Shown here piece after piece: positions 32,469 through 44,284 of a stretch of 64,000 bases of DNA (positions are counted from its first letter, which is position 1; the number at the start of each line of letters is the position of its first letter). The translations under genes were made by a program, and so were the position numbers. The stretch is from Hyperoplus lanceolatus (taxonomy: Eukaryota > Chordata > Actinopteri > Uranoscopiformes > Ammodytidae). A model generated the notes under the pieces. It was not told the DNA's origin and ran no database searches. It saw nothing but the letters and a program-made list of their open reading frames with translations. The DNA lies in assembly GCA_026929865.2 (NCBI GenBank), contig CM049414.1:22067501-22131500 (forward strand), written 5' to 3'.

Positions 32469-34849
32469 CATTAATACTTTTAATGTATGTGTTGTATTTG
32501 TAATGTATGGGCTTGTGTTTTGTGTGTTTTCTTAGTTAGGGATGGTTTTGTTTGTTATGTTGGTTGGTGCTTCCTGATGTTAAGTTTATTCCTCTGTTAT
32601 TAGTAATAAATACTTATATTTTGACCATCTGACTCCAGCCATACTTAATCTGGTTTTATGTTTCACACCTTAACCCACTTTGGGGACATAACATAATTGG
32701 GGGCTCGTCCATAGAACGTTTCTACCATTGTTTTCACCACAAAATTTGTTTGAACGATCTAAATGTTTATGAGACTTCTGCCACTCTTTATATTTTCATG
32801 ATAACATAATTCAGTGAAAGTTAGGCGGTATTAAAACAATACAAAAGTTGACTTCGTCTTGGCAAATGAGTTAGTTTTGATGACAAATTGAAGAAATGTG
32901 CACAGTATACACAGTACTTCAATCCATATTGATTCAGTATCCCGTTCAGTCTCATCTGAATAACTCCAAAAAGTGTCACTTGAAAACATTATACATTCAA
33001 GTCTTTGTTGTGCTTTGTTGTGCGAGGAAGCATTTTGTGAACAGAAAGAAATAAAGGAAGGGGGTGGAATGTGTAAATGAAAAACTGAAAAAAGGGACAA
33101 ATAAATACAAAGAAGACGGAACAAGAACAAGAAGAACAAAAGCAACAATGAGACTTTATTCTCTAGAAAATTCATAATGTATTTCAATAGAAGCTTTAAA
33201 AAAACATCAAGTATCAAGATACATGCACATAAATGTACAATTACATGTACAAGAAGCTAATGAATCAAGACAGTACAATAAAAAGCATAAAACCATGAAT
33301 AAAATAACAGTAATTTCTTTATAAAGTTGAGTGAGTTTCAAAGGCCATTGCTGTCCTTGTCCTCCTCTGTTTCTCTTTTTGCCTTTTTCACCTACAGCAT
33401 TTTTATGTCTGAAAATATAATTTCACTCCATTTCAAAGAAAGTTGGAACACAAAGAACACCCAAAAAAACACACTCTTTTATCAATTCCCCAGATATTCA
33501 TTTTTAATTGACCAAAACTAAATGAAAGATTCCACATATTAAAATGGCTCATGTGGTTAATTTTTACTAAATTTTTTTACATTTCCAACATCTTACAAAG
33601 AAAACATATTTTTTTTTCATTTTAGGGCTTCACAAAAGACTGGCCAAAATCAATGGGTAACATTTTCATTTCACCTTTTATAACCGTTTCATTCTGAACT
33701 AATTTTAATTTATTGTTGGACCAGGTTTAGCAAGGGCACTGTTTTGAAAGTGGGTCTGAATATCAATGTATTTAAATGTTGTATTCGTTATGCAGTGGTT
33801 TTAAAAGAATAACTTCTTTGATGGCCTTCCAACATGAAAACCTTGGAGGTTCAGGGACTGCTGGTAGGTGGGATCAGACGTTGAATTTAGTGGAGTGCAG
33901 CAAAGTGCAGTGAATGCTATTTTAACATCCCATGAGAGGTAATAAAGAGATCGTCTTTGAATAGATTCATAATTTAATTTGATTATCATCACCTAAACCT
34001 ACATACATTAAATATTTCCGAGATATTTACCTAAAGATTAACCCAAATGTTTACCTAAATATTTATTACCCTATTTGTTGAATAATGTATCAGCCAAATT
34101 ATATACGTTTACATCGCTCCATATATTTTCTGCCACTTAGCCAGAAGCTAGGTTGCGGTGGCGAAAGGCTAAGCAGGGTAGTCAAGACGTCAATCTCCTG
34201 AGTGTTTTGCGTCTCTTACCAGTTGGACGTGCCCAAAAAATCTGAAAAGACCTTGCCTTTACGGTCACCGTTTCAAATTACCACTAGCCAAAAGCCAGAT
34301 ATAAGAGCTCCAACATATACCTCAGCCATCTAAATTCTAAACTGCAACAATAAAAAGTATAATGCAAAACTTGTTAAGTATATAAAAAAAATAACCAATT
34401 ACCGCTTTGGGGACAAATAAACTTGTATTTGGATAGGAGGTTCTCCCAAGAGGATCATATGCAGTTGTCAGAAAAGATGTGTAGATGTTTCAGAGTTTCT
34501 TATATGGATTGGAACGTCGTTGCATTGTGAAGCCAAAAAAGCAAACATTTGCAAAAAATCTTGATTTTTATTGCGCTAGGCCCCTCATTGAGTGAGTTGT
34601 CAACAAGCCAGCAGCATTGTAGCTTAGCGGTTGAACTGAGGTGTATGCTTTGACCATGTTTTAGATGTAAGATGGGCTTGAGCCTTTTGCTGCATGGTAA
34701 GGAAGTACCAGTGGCTTCAATTGGATTAAATGTGCCACTGGTAGGAGCAGACAGAGTGGTCATTTAGTGTGAGATGTTGTTCGGTAATGCCTTTTATTTT
34801 TTTTTAACTTTGTCCATTTATTATGACAAGCTGAGCTACCACATTGTGA
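32469..34849. other. No gene recognised
   Basis: AT-rich single-copy-looking sequence. Short open frames lack splice context or recognisable domains. A small open minus-strand frame at 34,500-34,763 adjoins the LINE remnant below and may be part of it. Confidence 0.6.
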
Positions 34850-35185
34850 CTGAGCCAAAAAGGTTGGTTGGCACGTTCAGGCAAAGAAGGAGTTGCAGTA
34901 GCCTAGACTAAAGATTACAAGGAACGAACCCTTTAGCGAGTCCACTGTGAGACAGAGTGATGGTGTGGATAATAAATCTTTAGGAGTGGGTTGTTGCAGC
35001 CATGTTGGCAGTGAAAGACAGCTGGTTGTGCAGTGTCACACCCAGATTCCTTGCAGTCTGAGATCGGGACACCACAGAGGTCTAAATGGTCACGGCAAGG
35101 TCATTGATGGGAGACTCTCGTGTCCCTGGAAGGAAGAGCAGCTCGGTATTGTCAAGGTTAAGCTGAACCAGTTGAACGCAACACA
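34850..35185 (-). mobile_element. Degenerate LINE fragment (RT C-terminal region)
   Basis: On the minus strand, broken frames read QLNLDNTELLFLPG, ARNLGVTLHNQLSFTANM and LGYCNSFF, each aligning with the post-catalytic QLNLSKTE, ARNLGV and LDYCN blocks typical of L2/CR1-group reverse transcriptases. Stops and frame shifts occur between the blocks. Ends are not defined. Confidence 0.65.
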
Positions 35186-35300
35186 TTGTAACAATATAAA
35201 AAGCATTAATGATATATAAGAATGGCATTGTTTTCGCTGACGGTCTCATTTGCTGCTACAGGTAATTTATGATCATCGGAGGTGAAATTGTTTCATGAAC
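35186..35300. mobile_element. Fragment of the TTAA MITE family
   Basis: GACGGTCTCATTTGCTGCTA and the ATTTATGATCATCGGAGG block match the interior of the MITE at 38,643-38,887 (GATGGTCTCGTTTGCTGATA, ATTTATGATCATCAGAGG). Both termini are missing or decayed. Confidence 0.6.
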
Positions 35301-35750
35301 ACTTAAAATTTCATCAGTGGAGTGAATTAATTCAGTATTATGAGTGATGAGGGGGTAGAGCACCAGATTAAACCCCCACAAAGAAAAAATATTCACACAA
35401 ATACCACCGATCTTTAGAAATGGAAATTCTTTGGAAACTTTCGGCACAGTTAGACCATGGCTGTCCTTGTAACCACTCTTAACAGTCCAGTGTGAGTCTT
35501 GTTTCAACATATTTTCTGTCTAAAGCCATTAGCAGTAACACAGACACACACAGGCATACCTCAGCGGATCACCACTGTGAGAGAGTGTCTCTTTCTCTAC
35601 CTAATTATTTCCTTACGGTTTTTTTTGTCCTTTTAGCATTCACGTTCGCTCGTCACTCTCCCTTTAAGTCTTTACAACTAAGACTTACAAAACTTTTAAC
35701 AATGACCATGCCATATGATGGTAAACAGCTTTTCTTTAAAAAAAAATATA
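35301..35750. other. No gene recognised
   Basis: Left flank of the Tc1 element. No exon or repeat boundary is visible. Confidence 0.6.
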
Positions 35751-37382
35751 CACTCAACAAAAATATAAACGCAACACTTTTGTTTTTGCTCCCATTTTTC
35801 ATGAGATGGACTTAAAGATCTAAAATTCATTCCAGATACACAATATTACCATTTCTCTCAAACATTGTTCACAAATCTGTCTAAATGTGTGATAGTGAGC
35901 ACTTTTGCTTTGCTGAGATAATCCATCCCACCTCACAGGTGTGCCACATCAAGATGCTGATCTGACATCATGATTAGTGCACAGGTGTGCCTTAGACTGT
36001 CCACATTAAAAGGCCACCCTGAAATGTGCAGTTTTGTCTCACAGCAAAATGCCACAGATTGCACAAGCATTGAGGGAGCGTGCAATTGGCATGCTGACAG
36101 CAGGAATGTCAACCAGATCTGTTGCTCGTGCATTGAATGTTCATTTCTCCACCATAAGCCGTCTCCAAAGGCGTTTCAGAGAATATGGCATTACATCCAA
36201 CCGGCCTCACAACCGCAGACCACGTGTAACCACACCAGCCCAGGACCTCCACATCCAGCAGGTTCACCTCCAAGATCATCTGAGACCAGCCACTGAGACA
36301 GCTGCTGAAACAATTGGTTTGCATAACCAAACAATTTCTGCACAAACTGTCAGAAACCGTCTCAGGGAAGCTCAACTGCATGCTCGTCGTCCTCATCGGG
36401 GTCTTGAGCTGACTTCAGCTTGTCGCCGTAACAGACTTGAGTGGGCAAACGCTCACATTCGATGGCGTCTGGCATGTTGGAGAGGTGTTCTCTTCACGGA
36501 TGAATCTCGGTTTACATTGTTCAGGGCAGATGGCAGACAGCGTGTGTGGCGTCGTGTGGGTGAGCGCTTTGCTGATGTCAATGTTGTGGATCGAGTGGCC
36601 CATGGTGGTGGTGGGGTTATGGTATGGGCAGGCATCTGTTATGGACGAAGAACACAGGTGCATTTTATTGATGGCATTTTGAATGCACAGAGATACCGTG
36701 ATGAGATCCTGAGGCCCATTGTTGTGCCATACATCCATGAACATCACCTCACGTTTCAGCAAGATAATGCACGGCCCCATGTTGCAAGGATCTGTACACA
36801 ATTCTTGGAAGCTGAAAATGTCCCAGTTCTTGCATGGCCAGCATACTCACCGGACATGTCACCCATTGAGCATGTTTGGGATGTGCTTGACCGGCGTATA
36901 CGACAGCGTGCACCACTTCCCACTAATATCCAGCAACTTCGCACAGCCATTGAAGAGGAGTGGACCAACATTCCAAAGGCCACAATTGACAATCTGATAA
37001 ACTCTATGCGAAGAGGATGTGTTGCATTGCATGAGGCAAATAGTGGTCACACCAGATACTGACTGGTTCTGAGTCCCCAGACCCCCAACAAAGCAAAAAA
37101 AATGCACATTTCAGAGTGGCCTTTTATTGTGGACAGTCTAAGGCACACCTGTGCACTAATCATGATGTCAGATCAGCATCTTGATGTGGCACACCTGTGA
37201 GGTGGGATGGATTATCTCAGCAAAGCAAAAGTGCTCACTATCACACATTTAGACAGATTTGTGAACAATGTTTGAGAGAAATGGTAATATTGTGTATCTG
37301 GAATGAATTTTAGATCTTTAAGTCCATCTCATGAAAAATGGGAGCAAAAACAAAAGTGTTGCGTTTATATTTTTGTTGAGTG
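35751..37382 (+). mobile_element. Intact Tc1/mariner transposon with ~280-bp TIRs
   Basis: 1,632 bp flanked by TA at 35,749-35,750 and 37,383-37,384. Ends start CACTCAACAAAAATATAAAC. The terminal inverted repeats run about 280 bp each and differ by only two bases near their inner edge (CACATTAAAAGGCCACCC against CACAATAAAAGGCCACTC). The central transposase frame is uninterrupted. High TIR identity plus an intact frame means recent insertion. Long TIRs of this kind suggest an IR/DR-type Tc1 lineage; I cannot name it securely. Confidence 0.97.
36049..37062 (+). CDS. Tc1-family transposase, 337 aa, apparently intact
   Basis: Catalyses cut-and-paste transposition at TA sites. The N-terminal paired-like helix-turn-helix DNA-binding region (residues ~1-110) includes MSTRSVARALNVHFSTISRL, followed by a basic RPHNRRPR linker. 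The catalytic DDE domain follows: D151 in FTDESRF, the GGGGVMVWAGI glycine box, D239 in QQDNARPH and E274 in SPDMSPIEHVWD. The spacing between the last two is 34 residues, so DD34E, as expected for Tc1. Length is normal for the family (about 340). I chose the ATG at 36,049; a TTG five codons earlier is in frame but unlikely. No stop or frame shift seen, so it could be active. The codon pattern differs from the broken LINE frames in being fully open. Confidence 0.97.
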   Translation: MPQIAQALRERAIGMLTAGMSTRSVARALNVHFSTISRLQRRFREYGITSNRPHNRRPRVTTPAQDLHIQQVHLQDHLRPATETAAETIGLHNQTISAQTVRNRLREAQLHARRPHRGLELTSACRRNRLEWANAHIRWRLACWRGVLFTDESRFTLFRADGRQRVWRRVGERFADVNVVDRVAHGGGGVMVWAGICYGRRTQVHFIDGILNAQRYRDEILRPIVVPYIHEHHLTFQQDNARPHVARICTQFLEAENVPVLAWPAYSPDMSPIEHVWDVLDRRIRQRAPLPTNIQQLRTAIEEEWTNIPKATIDNLINSMRRGCVALHEANSGHTRY

Positions 37383-37384
37383 TA

Positions 37385-37391
37385 TTAATAT

Positions 37392-37440
<49 letters not shown>

Positions 37441-37560
37441 CTTTATTTATACAGGTATATCCCATTGAGTCCGAAGACTCTTTTGCAAGGGAGACCTGTT
37501 CCCATTTACACGTTACCATTCACACATACATTCATACACCGATAGCAGGCTAACTATCGA
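37385..37560. repeat. (TTTA)n and an adjoining dispersed repeat
   Basis: 37,388-37,438 is a TTTA tetranucleotide tract. It leads into ACCTTTATTTATACAGGTAT and CCCATTGAGTCCG, a common teleost dispersed repeat whose class I cannot assign. The Tc1 element inserted at the TA on the edge of this tract. Confidence 0.7.
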
Positions 37561-38642
37561 CATTCACATATTACCGGTCCATAAAAAAGAAAGCTCTCTG
37601 ACACAAGGCTATGGTGACATTCACAAAAGACTTGAGTTTTTAGGTGATTAATGTACTGTATTGGAGGGAGGGTGGGTTTAATTTACAACTTCAAATGATC
37701 ATAATGTATACGTCAGGTTGAAAAGGACATGTTACATTTACCAAGCCAGTTAATCTCATACAATAGATTCAATTCGAAGTTAAATGGTAAAACTAATAAA
37801 TTAAACAAAACAATAAAAATTATCATTGGCCAATGCCTAGAAAGATAGATAGATATTTTGCTTATTTATTATGCTTTGAGAAGCTCTTTAGCTGCTATTT
37901 AAACCCTTTTGTCGTAGTTTCCTTGAAATATATCAAACTGTTTCAATGAGACGGTTAAGTATAAATCTGTTTATTTCATAGCATTGGACTTTCATTGGGA
38001 TAACCTTAATGAGTGTTTCAAAAATTTTACATTTCTTAAAAAGTTCATGAGCTACCTCTGAACCCATTCTCAACGGCCAGACATTCAAGTACAGATAAGT
38101 GCTAATTATGCTTTTCTATTCTGTAACTAACTGAAGCTTTTTCCAGCACCTTTTTTGCCCCTTTTTAGCAGACATAAATATGAGACAATACTATGGCTTG
38201 TTTCATCTGCAAGGTAAAACTTGGGTCATGACTTGCAGCAACTGCTTTTGAAAGATACCCCTCTTTCCCATTTTTACAGCATTGTAGTAGGCAACATCTA
38301 ATATTTACAATCTAAAATGTCTGTGAAGAACTCAAGGTTACAGTGAAACTCAAACCAATCTTTTAAGTACAATTAGAGTATTGAATGATTGAATACGCTA
38401 AGCCCACTGAAATAAAGGCAGTCTACCTCTTGATATATTTAGTTTCAGAATTCAATGTTTTTTACATAAACATTTTGAATAATGAAATTTTAATTTAAAA
38501 AAAATATATTTTCAGAAGCAACGACCCTGCTACTCTGGATAATCCACATAGACATTCAAAAGAGATAATTCCCATTAATTTTAGTGGGGTGCCTAGCTGT
38601 ATATTCGGTGTGCTGACCCTTTAGATTGTGTCCAGGGAATGT
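37561..38642. other. No gene recognised
   Basis: AT-rich, no exon, no inverted termini. Confidence 0.6.
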
Positions 38643-38887
38643 TTAAAGGTACTCTGAGGAACTTTCTGTGTTTGTTAATTCTTGCATCCCATTTGGACAA
38701 AAACTGTAGAGTTTTTCCTAGGCCAGCTGTAGTTCCTGGGTGAGCGTACACTTAACAAAGGCAGTAAGAAAAACTATATAAAAATAGCATTCTTTGCACT
38801 GATGGTCTCGTTTGCTGATACATGTCATTTATGATCATCAGAGGAAAAATAACACAGTTTCAGAAAAGTTCCTCATAGCACCTTTAA
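38643..38887. mobile_element. TTAA MITE, 245 bp
   Basis: TTAAAGGTACTCTGAGGAAC at the left and GTTCCTCATAGCACCTTTAA at the right, with TTAA on both ends. Same family as 11,391 and 18,861, in reverse orientation (its interior reads the TTTGTCCAAA block as TTTGGACAAA). Confidence 0.85.
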
Positions 38888-39308
38888 TAAATGTTCATTA
38901 TTTATACCACAATGTTTTATTATTCTCCCTTTACATTATATTTTCTGATGTATTTCTCTCCAAAAAAAAAGAATACAAAAAGACTTTCCCCATAGAGGTC
39001 AATGCAGCTCATATTATGTTAAAATGTTTTCCACTACTTACCACCTCGGTGCATGTCTCCTCATGCCGAGGGTCCCCTGTCCCCCCCAGCCTGCTCCCCT
39101 GCCTCCTGGCCCGGCCCCTGGGTGCTGCTGCTGCTGCTGCTCCTGTTCTGGGTGCTGACAGGCCCAGCTGTCTCCTCTTTTTTGTCCTTGGCTGTCGCTC
39201 ATTAATTTCCACCAAAGGCCCCCCTAAGCGACAGCTTTGCTTCATAGTGACCATACTTGGAAAAGGAGGCGCTCGGCGGACAAACACACAGACACGCCAC
39301 ACACAAGT

Positions 39309-39310
<2 letters not shown>
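38888..39310. other. Non-coding, GC-rich candidate conserved element at 39,030-39,300
   Basis: After AT-rich sequence the base composition rises sharply. It contains a (GCT)5 run at 39,124-39,140 and a compact unique segment, CTGTCGCTCATTAATTTCC. Long open frames here are incidental to GC content and lack splice signals. It reads like regulatory DNA rather than an exon; this is inference. Confidence 0.35.
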
Positions 39311-39379
<69 letters not shown>

Positions 39380-39390
39380 AACAAACACTC
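39311..39390. repeat. (CA)n then (CAAA)n microsatellite
   Basis: About 64 bp of CA followed by three CAAA-type units. Confidence 0.97.
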
Positions 39391-39734
39391 ACACATTCTT
39401 GAGAATACTTGACTTTTTGTGCCTCTCTACATTAGTCTTTTCTGTTGCTGTAATAAACATAAAAGCAAATATGTGACATTAGCATTTTTTCTGGCAACAA
39501 GATGCAAGTTCTATAGACATTTATGTGCGCTGTACCTGCTGTAATGTATCACATTGTGAGATACACATGGTAAAGAATTAAAATGTGCTGGTCAAGGTTT
39601 GCTGCTGTTTATTCAAAATGTAATTTTGTTAATCTATGAGTAGAGTTACGTGCTCAGCTAGCTGTGAAAACCTTCCTCTTGTGGTCAACAACAGAAAGCG
39701 AAAGTACTGAATCTTAAAAATGTTTTGTATTAAT

Positions 39735-39738
<4 letters not shown>
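39391..39738. other. No gene recognised
   Basis: AT-rich spacer between two microsatellites. Confidence 0.6.
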
Positions 39739-39800
<62 letters not shown>

Positions 39801-39842
39801 CGTGCATGCGTGCGTGCGTGCATGTGTGCGTGTACGCGTGTG
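39739..39842. repeat. (GT)n with GCGT/GCAT tail
   Basis: About 58 bp of GT, then alternating GCGTGCGT and GCAT units ending TACGCGTGTG. Entirely purine-pyrimidine alternating, so prone to Z-DNA. Confidence 0.96.
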
Positions 39843-40200
39843 TTGGTGTTAATTACAGCCCCTCGGCCCAGCCACGTGCGCGCCTGCCCTCCGCCTCTCC
39901 CAGCAATGTAAATTAGATCTGCTAATTAATGCTTTCTCTCATCACATTCAAGTGCAAAGTAACTATGCCGTCTATGTCCACCTTGCCTCTCCGTTTACCA
40001 GCCCCGTGTGCCAAGCATTCAGACTAAATGAAAATATACGCAGGCGGAACCATGCCTGGCATCCCCTCTTAACAAGCTGCAGAAACACTGAGAGGCACGG
40101 CTGCTATGCTGCAGGGAATCTTGGGAATCTTCATACTTAGAGCGGCGAGCCCTCCTCCGAAGCTTTCACTGTTATCACACTGTTCACAGGGTTAGCAAGC
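39843..40200. promoter_or_regulatory. Candidate conserved non-coding element
   Basis: Unique, high-complexity sequence with homeodomain-type sites: TTAATTA at 39,848, and an inverted pair ATTAG (39,912-39,916) and CTAAT (39,922-39,926) spaced by five bases, plus a CACGTG E-box near 39,873. No open frame with splice context. It resembles enhancer-type conserved elements of vertebrate gene deserts; conservation itself cannot be seen here. Confidence 0.35.
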
Positions 40201-41109
40201 TGCCTTTCCGCCCAACAGCCATTTAAGTAAAATGTTAAAAAAAAACATCTGAAAAAATGTTGAGTACATTTCCTTTTCTATCAGCTCTATGAACATCAGA
40301 AGACACTTTTAATCTATCCAAAATGATGTTATTATACTAATAATTGACAGCAAATGATCATTAAATATACAGTAGGCTTTACTTAATGTTATCTGATGAT
40401 ATACAACCTAAAAGGCACTTAGCATTCTATAAGTCTAACGAATGATGGTCATGCAAAAGTAACATTGACATATAGTAGATTTGTCAGACACTCCAAAATA
40501 TGTATGAAAAGTTGCATTTTATTTTTTTGCTTTTCAAATGCCCCTTTCTACAACGTGGAAAGCTTTCTAGTTTGAAGTAGAGAGGCTTTTTGGAGATAGC
40601 CTTTTCATACAGTATTCAATGCAAGCGTTTCTAAAGCAATAGAAGAGTTGATACCCGTAACCTGGCAAAGGATTTGATTCTAGGTTTATAGCTAGTGTGA
40701 TGGGAAGTTGAGTTTATTGATCCATATATAATGAAATACACCATAACAGCAGAGTGTTAAGTATTAGTATTGGTGAGGAAATTACATATAAGAAGAAACA
40801 AGGTCAAAGCAAAGCAACATTATAAAAACAACATTATAGAAATAAACTATGAAGACTGAATAAAATCTGAAAAAATAAATGAACAAATATACATAACGTG
40901 TGTGTGTGTGGGTGTGGGTGCGGTTTTGTTTAGTAGTTATTATAATAAAAAAAATTGTATCCTGAGTCCTTCTACTTGCACTAATTTGTCATTAGATGCA
41001 ATTTTCTAAACTTGCTGGTGTGTGTGCTGTCTCTCTTATAACACAGTCCATTTAAACTGATCTGATAAAAGCTTAACGTTGACTTAACAGCCATTGGTGT
41101 AAACTGCAT

Positions 41110-41111
<2 letters not shown>
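40201..41111. other. No gene recognised
   Basis: AT-rich, no exon; a short GT/GGGTGT tract at 40,899-40,921. Confidence 0.6.

Positions 41112-41173
<62 letters not shown>
41112..41173. repeat. (CA)n microsatellite
   Basis: Pure CA tract of about 60 bp. Confidence 0.97.
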
Positions 41174-41175
<2 letters not shown>

Positions 41176-41480
41176 GCGGCCGGATATTGAGCTGCAAGAA
41201 ACCTTAGCAGCGGTGTTAAAAACTGTGCCACATTCATCGGATTGTGTCCTGCGTGGCCCGAATTCCTCACACAAATCCCTTCATCGGAGTCTCTCCCTAA
41301 AGAGTGAACCACGCAGTCTATAAATGCAGGAATTCCGGCCGTGTAGCGATGGCAGGAATTCACGCCTTGTCACAGTTAATTTCTGCATGAGAATTTGAGA
41401 CGCTGACTGAAACGGCTATGCTCAGTTTGCTTGCAGATCAGTTTTGATTGTTTGGCCCGAGAAGCAGCAGCAGCGATTCT
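41174..41480. promoter_or_regulatory. Candidate conserved non-coding element
   Basis: Compositionally balanced unique block between microsatellite and AT-rich DNA, with GCAGGAATTC repeated at 41,325 and 41,351 and a CAGCAGCAGCG run. No exon can be modelled. Called only on sequence texture. Confidence 0.25.
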
Positions 41481-41923
41481 TGAGGAAATATCTACCCCCC
41501 TACCTCATAAATCTATTTGTGCCCAAACATTCCCACGCATTATGATACTTAACGTGCATGAAATCTGACTTATATTTATATATCTTCGCTATTTATAAAG
41601 GGTTCACATCTTATTTAATTGAATATTACTGTTCTTTTAACGCTTGGGCTTATTGTTTTTGTATTTTCTTCTTTTATTGCTAACAATGCAGATTAGTTGC
41701 AACCAATCAAGTAATTTTCCAATTATTGACATGAAATGTAGTGCAGCAGTTTCAGTACAAAATAGGAACAGTGCAAAAGTAAAATAAAAATGATCAACAA
41801 GGTGCAATACTAATAAGAAAATCGTTTGGCAATGGCTTGAATTAAACAGACATTTGTTTGTATGAAAAATGTACACACTATAGCTTTAATTATGTTAAGT
41901 TGAGGCCATTTAAAACAAACATT
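41481..41923. other. No gene recognised
   Basis: AT-rich spacer. Confidence 0.6.
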
Positions 41924-43070
41924 ACAGTTTTTTTCGATTGCTAAACCACAGTGGGCACAACTGGAGCGACAAGTGCAAAACTCTAACAACAGTATGCAGA
42001 GCAGCGGTCCATTCGGGCCAAACTGTAGCTGGTTTTTCATTCATTAAACACAACTTTCAAAACTCTACACACCTATCTCATGGCTTAACCACAACCTGCA
42101 CAACACTGTGGATTTCCAGCCCTTTTTTTCAAATGCTAACACACTACTGCCACAACTGTAAACCACACATTCAAAACAGAATGAATGCCTAGGGCATTTC
42201 AAACACTGCAGGTTGCAATTTCAACTGAAACACTAAGAAGGTGTCTTGTTTTAGACTTGTTAGTGAACATATACAGTATAAAGGGAAAGCTCAAAAATGT
42301 ATATTTTTTGGAAATGGACCAATGAAGACAGGTTGTTGGAGGGAGAAGAGTGGCAGTGAGAGTGTGGATGTGTGGCGGAAGACATAGAGCTGTAATGTCT
42401 GATGAAATACAGTAAGGGCTACACTGATAGACCCTGTTGTGAATCATGATCTCGCATAGAGAGAGGCAGGGTTGAGAGTGCAACCCAATCTGCAAAAATC
42501 TAAAGTTGCATCTTTAATACGAATTTTCCAGCAAACAAACAGCTTAGAGTTGCATCCTCACAGTAAATGACAACAATACAGGATATATTTCTGTATTACA
42601 ATTATAGAATATTTACACAGATAAATACTACATTTGGAAATTTTTTCAATAAAATATACAAACTGTGTATCTATTGAAGTAAACTTCTGATTTTCATTTC
42701 TTTTTGTTTTCCTAAAAAAACTGGTATGTTATAAAATAAACAATTTCATGTGAAAGAATTTCACCCTTTCATCAAAGAAAATATTACGTAATTTGTGTGA
42801 AATAACTCAAATTATTCAAACTGTAAAGATTAAAAGTTTGTAATTTATGTATTGGGGTTTGATGCCAGTGTTTGTACTCTGAGCATATTCTGAGTGACAG
42901 TGTGTGTTACCTCAGTGAGGACAATTCATAGTGTTTGCTGCACTGAGCCTATTTTGCAGGTGAAGTGAACTGTTCAGCTCCAGTGACTGTTGGTAGTGCA
43001 GACTGTAGTTAGAGTTTTGCACATTGAGCTACAGTTGTGCCCATTGTGGGTTAGCAATCGAAAAAAACTA
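41924..43070 (+). mobile_element. Decayed IS630/Tc1-type element, ~1.15 kb
   Basis: The left end AGTTTTTTTCGATTGCTAA and the right end, other strand, AGTTTTTTTCGATTGCTAA match exactly over 19 bp. Homology continues inward (CCACARTGGGCACAACTG). At 42,390-42,490, broken frames give SDEI, VVNHDL and RQG-like pieces comparable to the N-terminal DNA-binding region of a teleost IS630/Tc1 transposase; the catalytic part is absent. This is a deleted derivative with sub-terminal repeats (GCAAAACTCTAAC near both ends). Confidence 0.8.
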
Positions 43071-43862
43071 AAACACTTTCAAATGTAAAAAAAAAAAAAT
43101 CCATTCAAGTTATAGAGTGAAAATACCAAGATTTCAAACATAACATGTCGTTCGGGAACCTTCGTTTCTTTCTCACTCGTCTCTCAACTGAGGTCAGAAG
43201 GATCTGCACTGCTCCTTCTATTATTACCAACACTCCGGTCGGTTTGTGTAACCCCAGCCTTAGCTCATCAAGACCAACAGTTTATAAATAATCTCCTCAA
43301 CATCCCAATCCCTTTAACTAAACACGGCCACATGATCCCTCTGATGCTCTCGCTGCAAACAACATGCAAAATTAAAACCACAAACGTTGTGTATTCATTT
43401 GCCTAGATAATTATTTTTGGTGCTAAGTAGCTATCCATTGCTACTCATGCTAACAGTTTAATTTTCGTCTTTTGATTCAAACTATGAAATGCATCACTTC
43501 CTTTGTGCGAAAAAAAGGCAGCTTAAACGGGGTCAAGAACAACAAATTTAAGGGTGTAATGTAAGTCATTTCAATACAGTTTGTTTCTATTATAAATCGA
43601 ATGTCAAAAATTATTTTAGTAACTTCTCTGTGTCTGTAGAAGTGAAGGCTGTTAGGGGAAGATGCTGCACCTACGGGTGCTGATGGGTGCCAGTGAATAA
43701 TGTCCTGGAATCAGAGACATATGTGGCAACAGAGGAAAATTGCCCCCCAACGCCAGCGAGGAGCCACCTGTCAGCAACACAAGTCATAACTTTTAATATA
43801 ATATGGCAGCTTCACCAACTTGATTGGGTTTCAACTCACTATGTAGAAAAGACCATCTATGT

Positions 43863-43864
<2 letters not shown>
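43071..43864. other. No gene recognised
   Basis: Unique AT-rich sequence; no exon supported. Confidence 0.6.
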
Positions 43865-43904
<40 letters not shown>

Positions 43905-43997
43905 GTGCGTGCGTGTGTGTGTGTCTCTTCTGCAAGCCATCCGACCACCATCTTGCAGTGTTTAGCGATGAGGTCAGACTTCCCCTTTTCTCTACTT

Positions 43998-44033
<36 letters not shown>

Positions 44034-44156
44034 CACCTGCCCCCAGTGTGACAGCTCTATGAGCGTCCTCATGAATCACTAGTCATGTGTCTGCCCTCAA
44101 CCTCGTTTACCCAGGCTAGAAATGGCCCTGAAATCTGGCCCCCTGTGTGTTTGTGT

Positions 44157-44218
<62 letters not shown>

Positions 44219-44244
44219 CTGTGTATGTGCGTGTGTGCGTGCAT

Positions 44245-44281
<37 letters not shown>
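43865..44281. repeat. Cluster of (GT)n microsatellites
   Basis: GT tracts at 43,865-43,924, 44,000-44,023 (followed by GAGAGAGAGA), 44,159-44,214 and 44,249-44,281, separated by 75-140 bp of unique sequence. The last tract continues beyond the element at 44,282-45,143. Confidence 0.96.

Positions 44282-44284
<3 letters not shown>

Noticed and set aside
32831..33217. 128-codon minus-strand frame rich in Leu/Phe
   Set aside because: AT-rich, no signal-peptide or membrane-protein organisation, no splice context; treated as chance.
34500..34763. 87-codon minus-strand frame as a possible host exon
   Set aside because: Adjoins a degenerate LINE fragment on the same strand and has no splice acceptor or recognised domain.
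36415..36801. 128-codon minus-strand frame
   Set aside because: Antisense shadow of the Tc1 transposase.
39009..39402. Long overlapping open frames on both strands (127 and 196 codons)
   Set aside because: They result from GC-rich unique sequence joined to a CA microsatellite; no splice signals, no domain, low-complexity ends.
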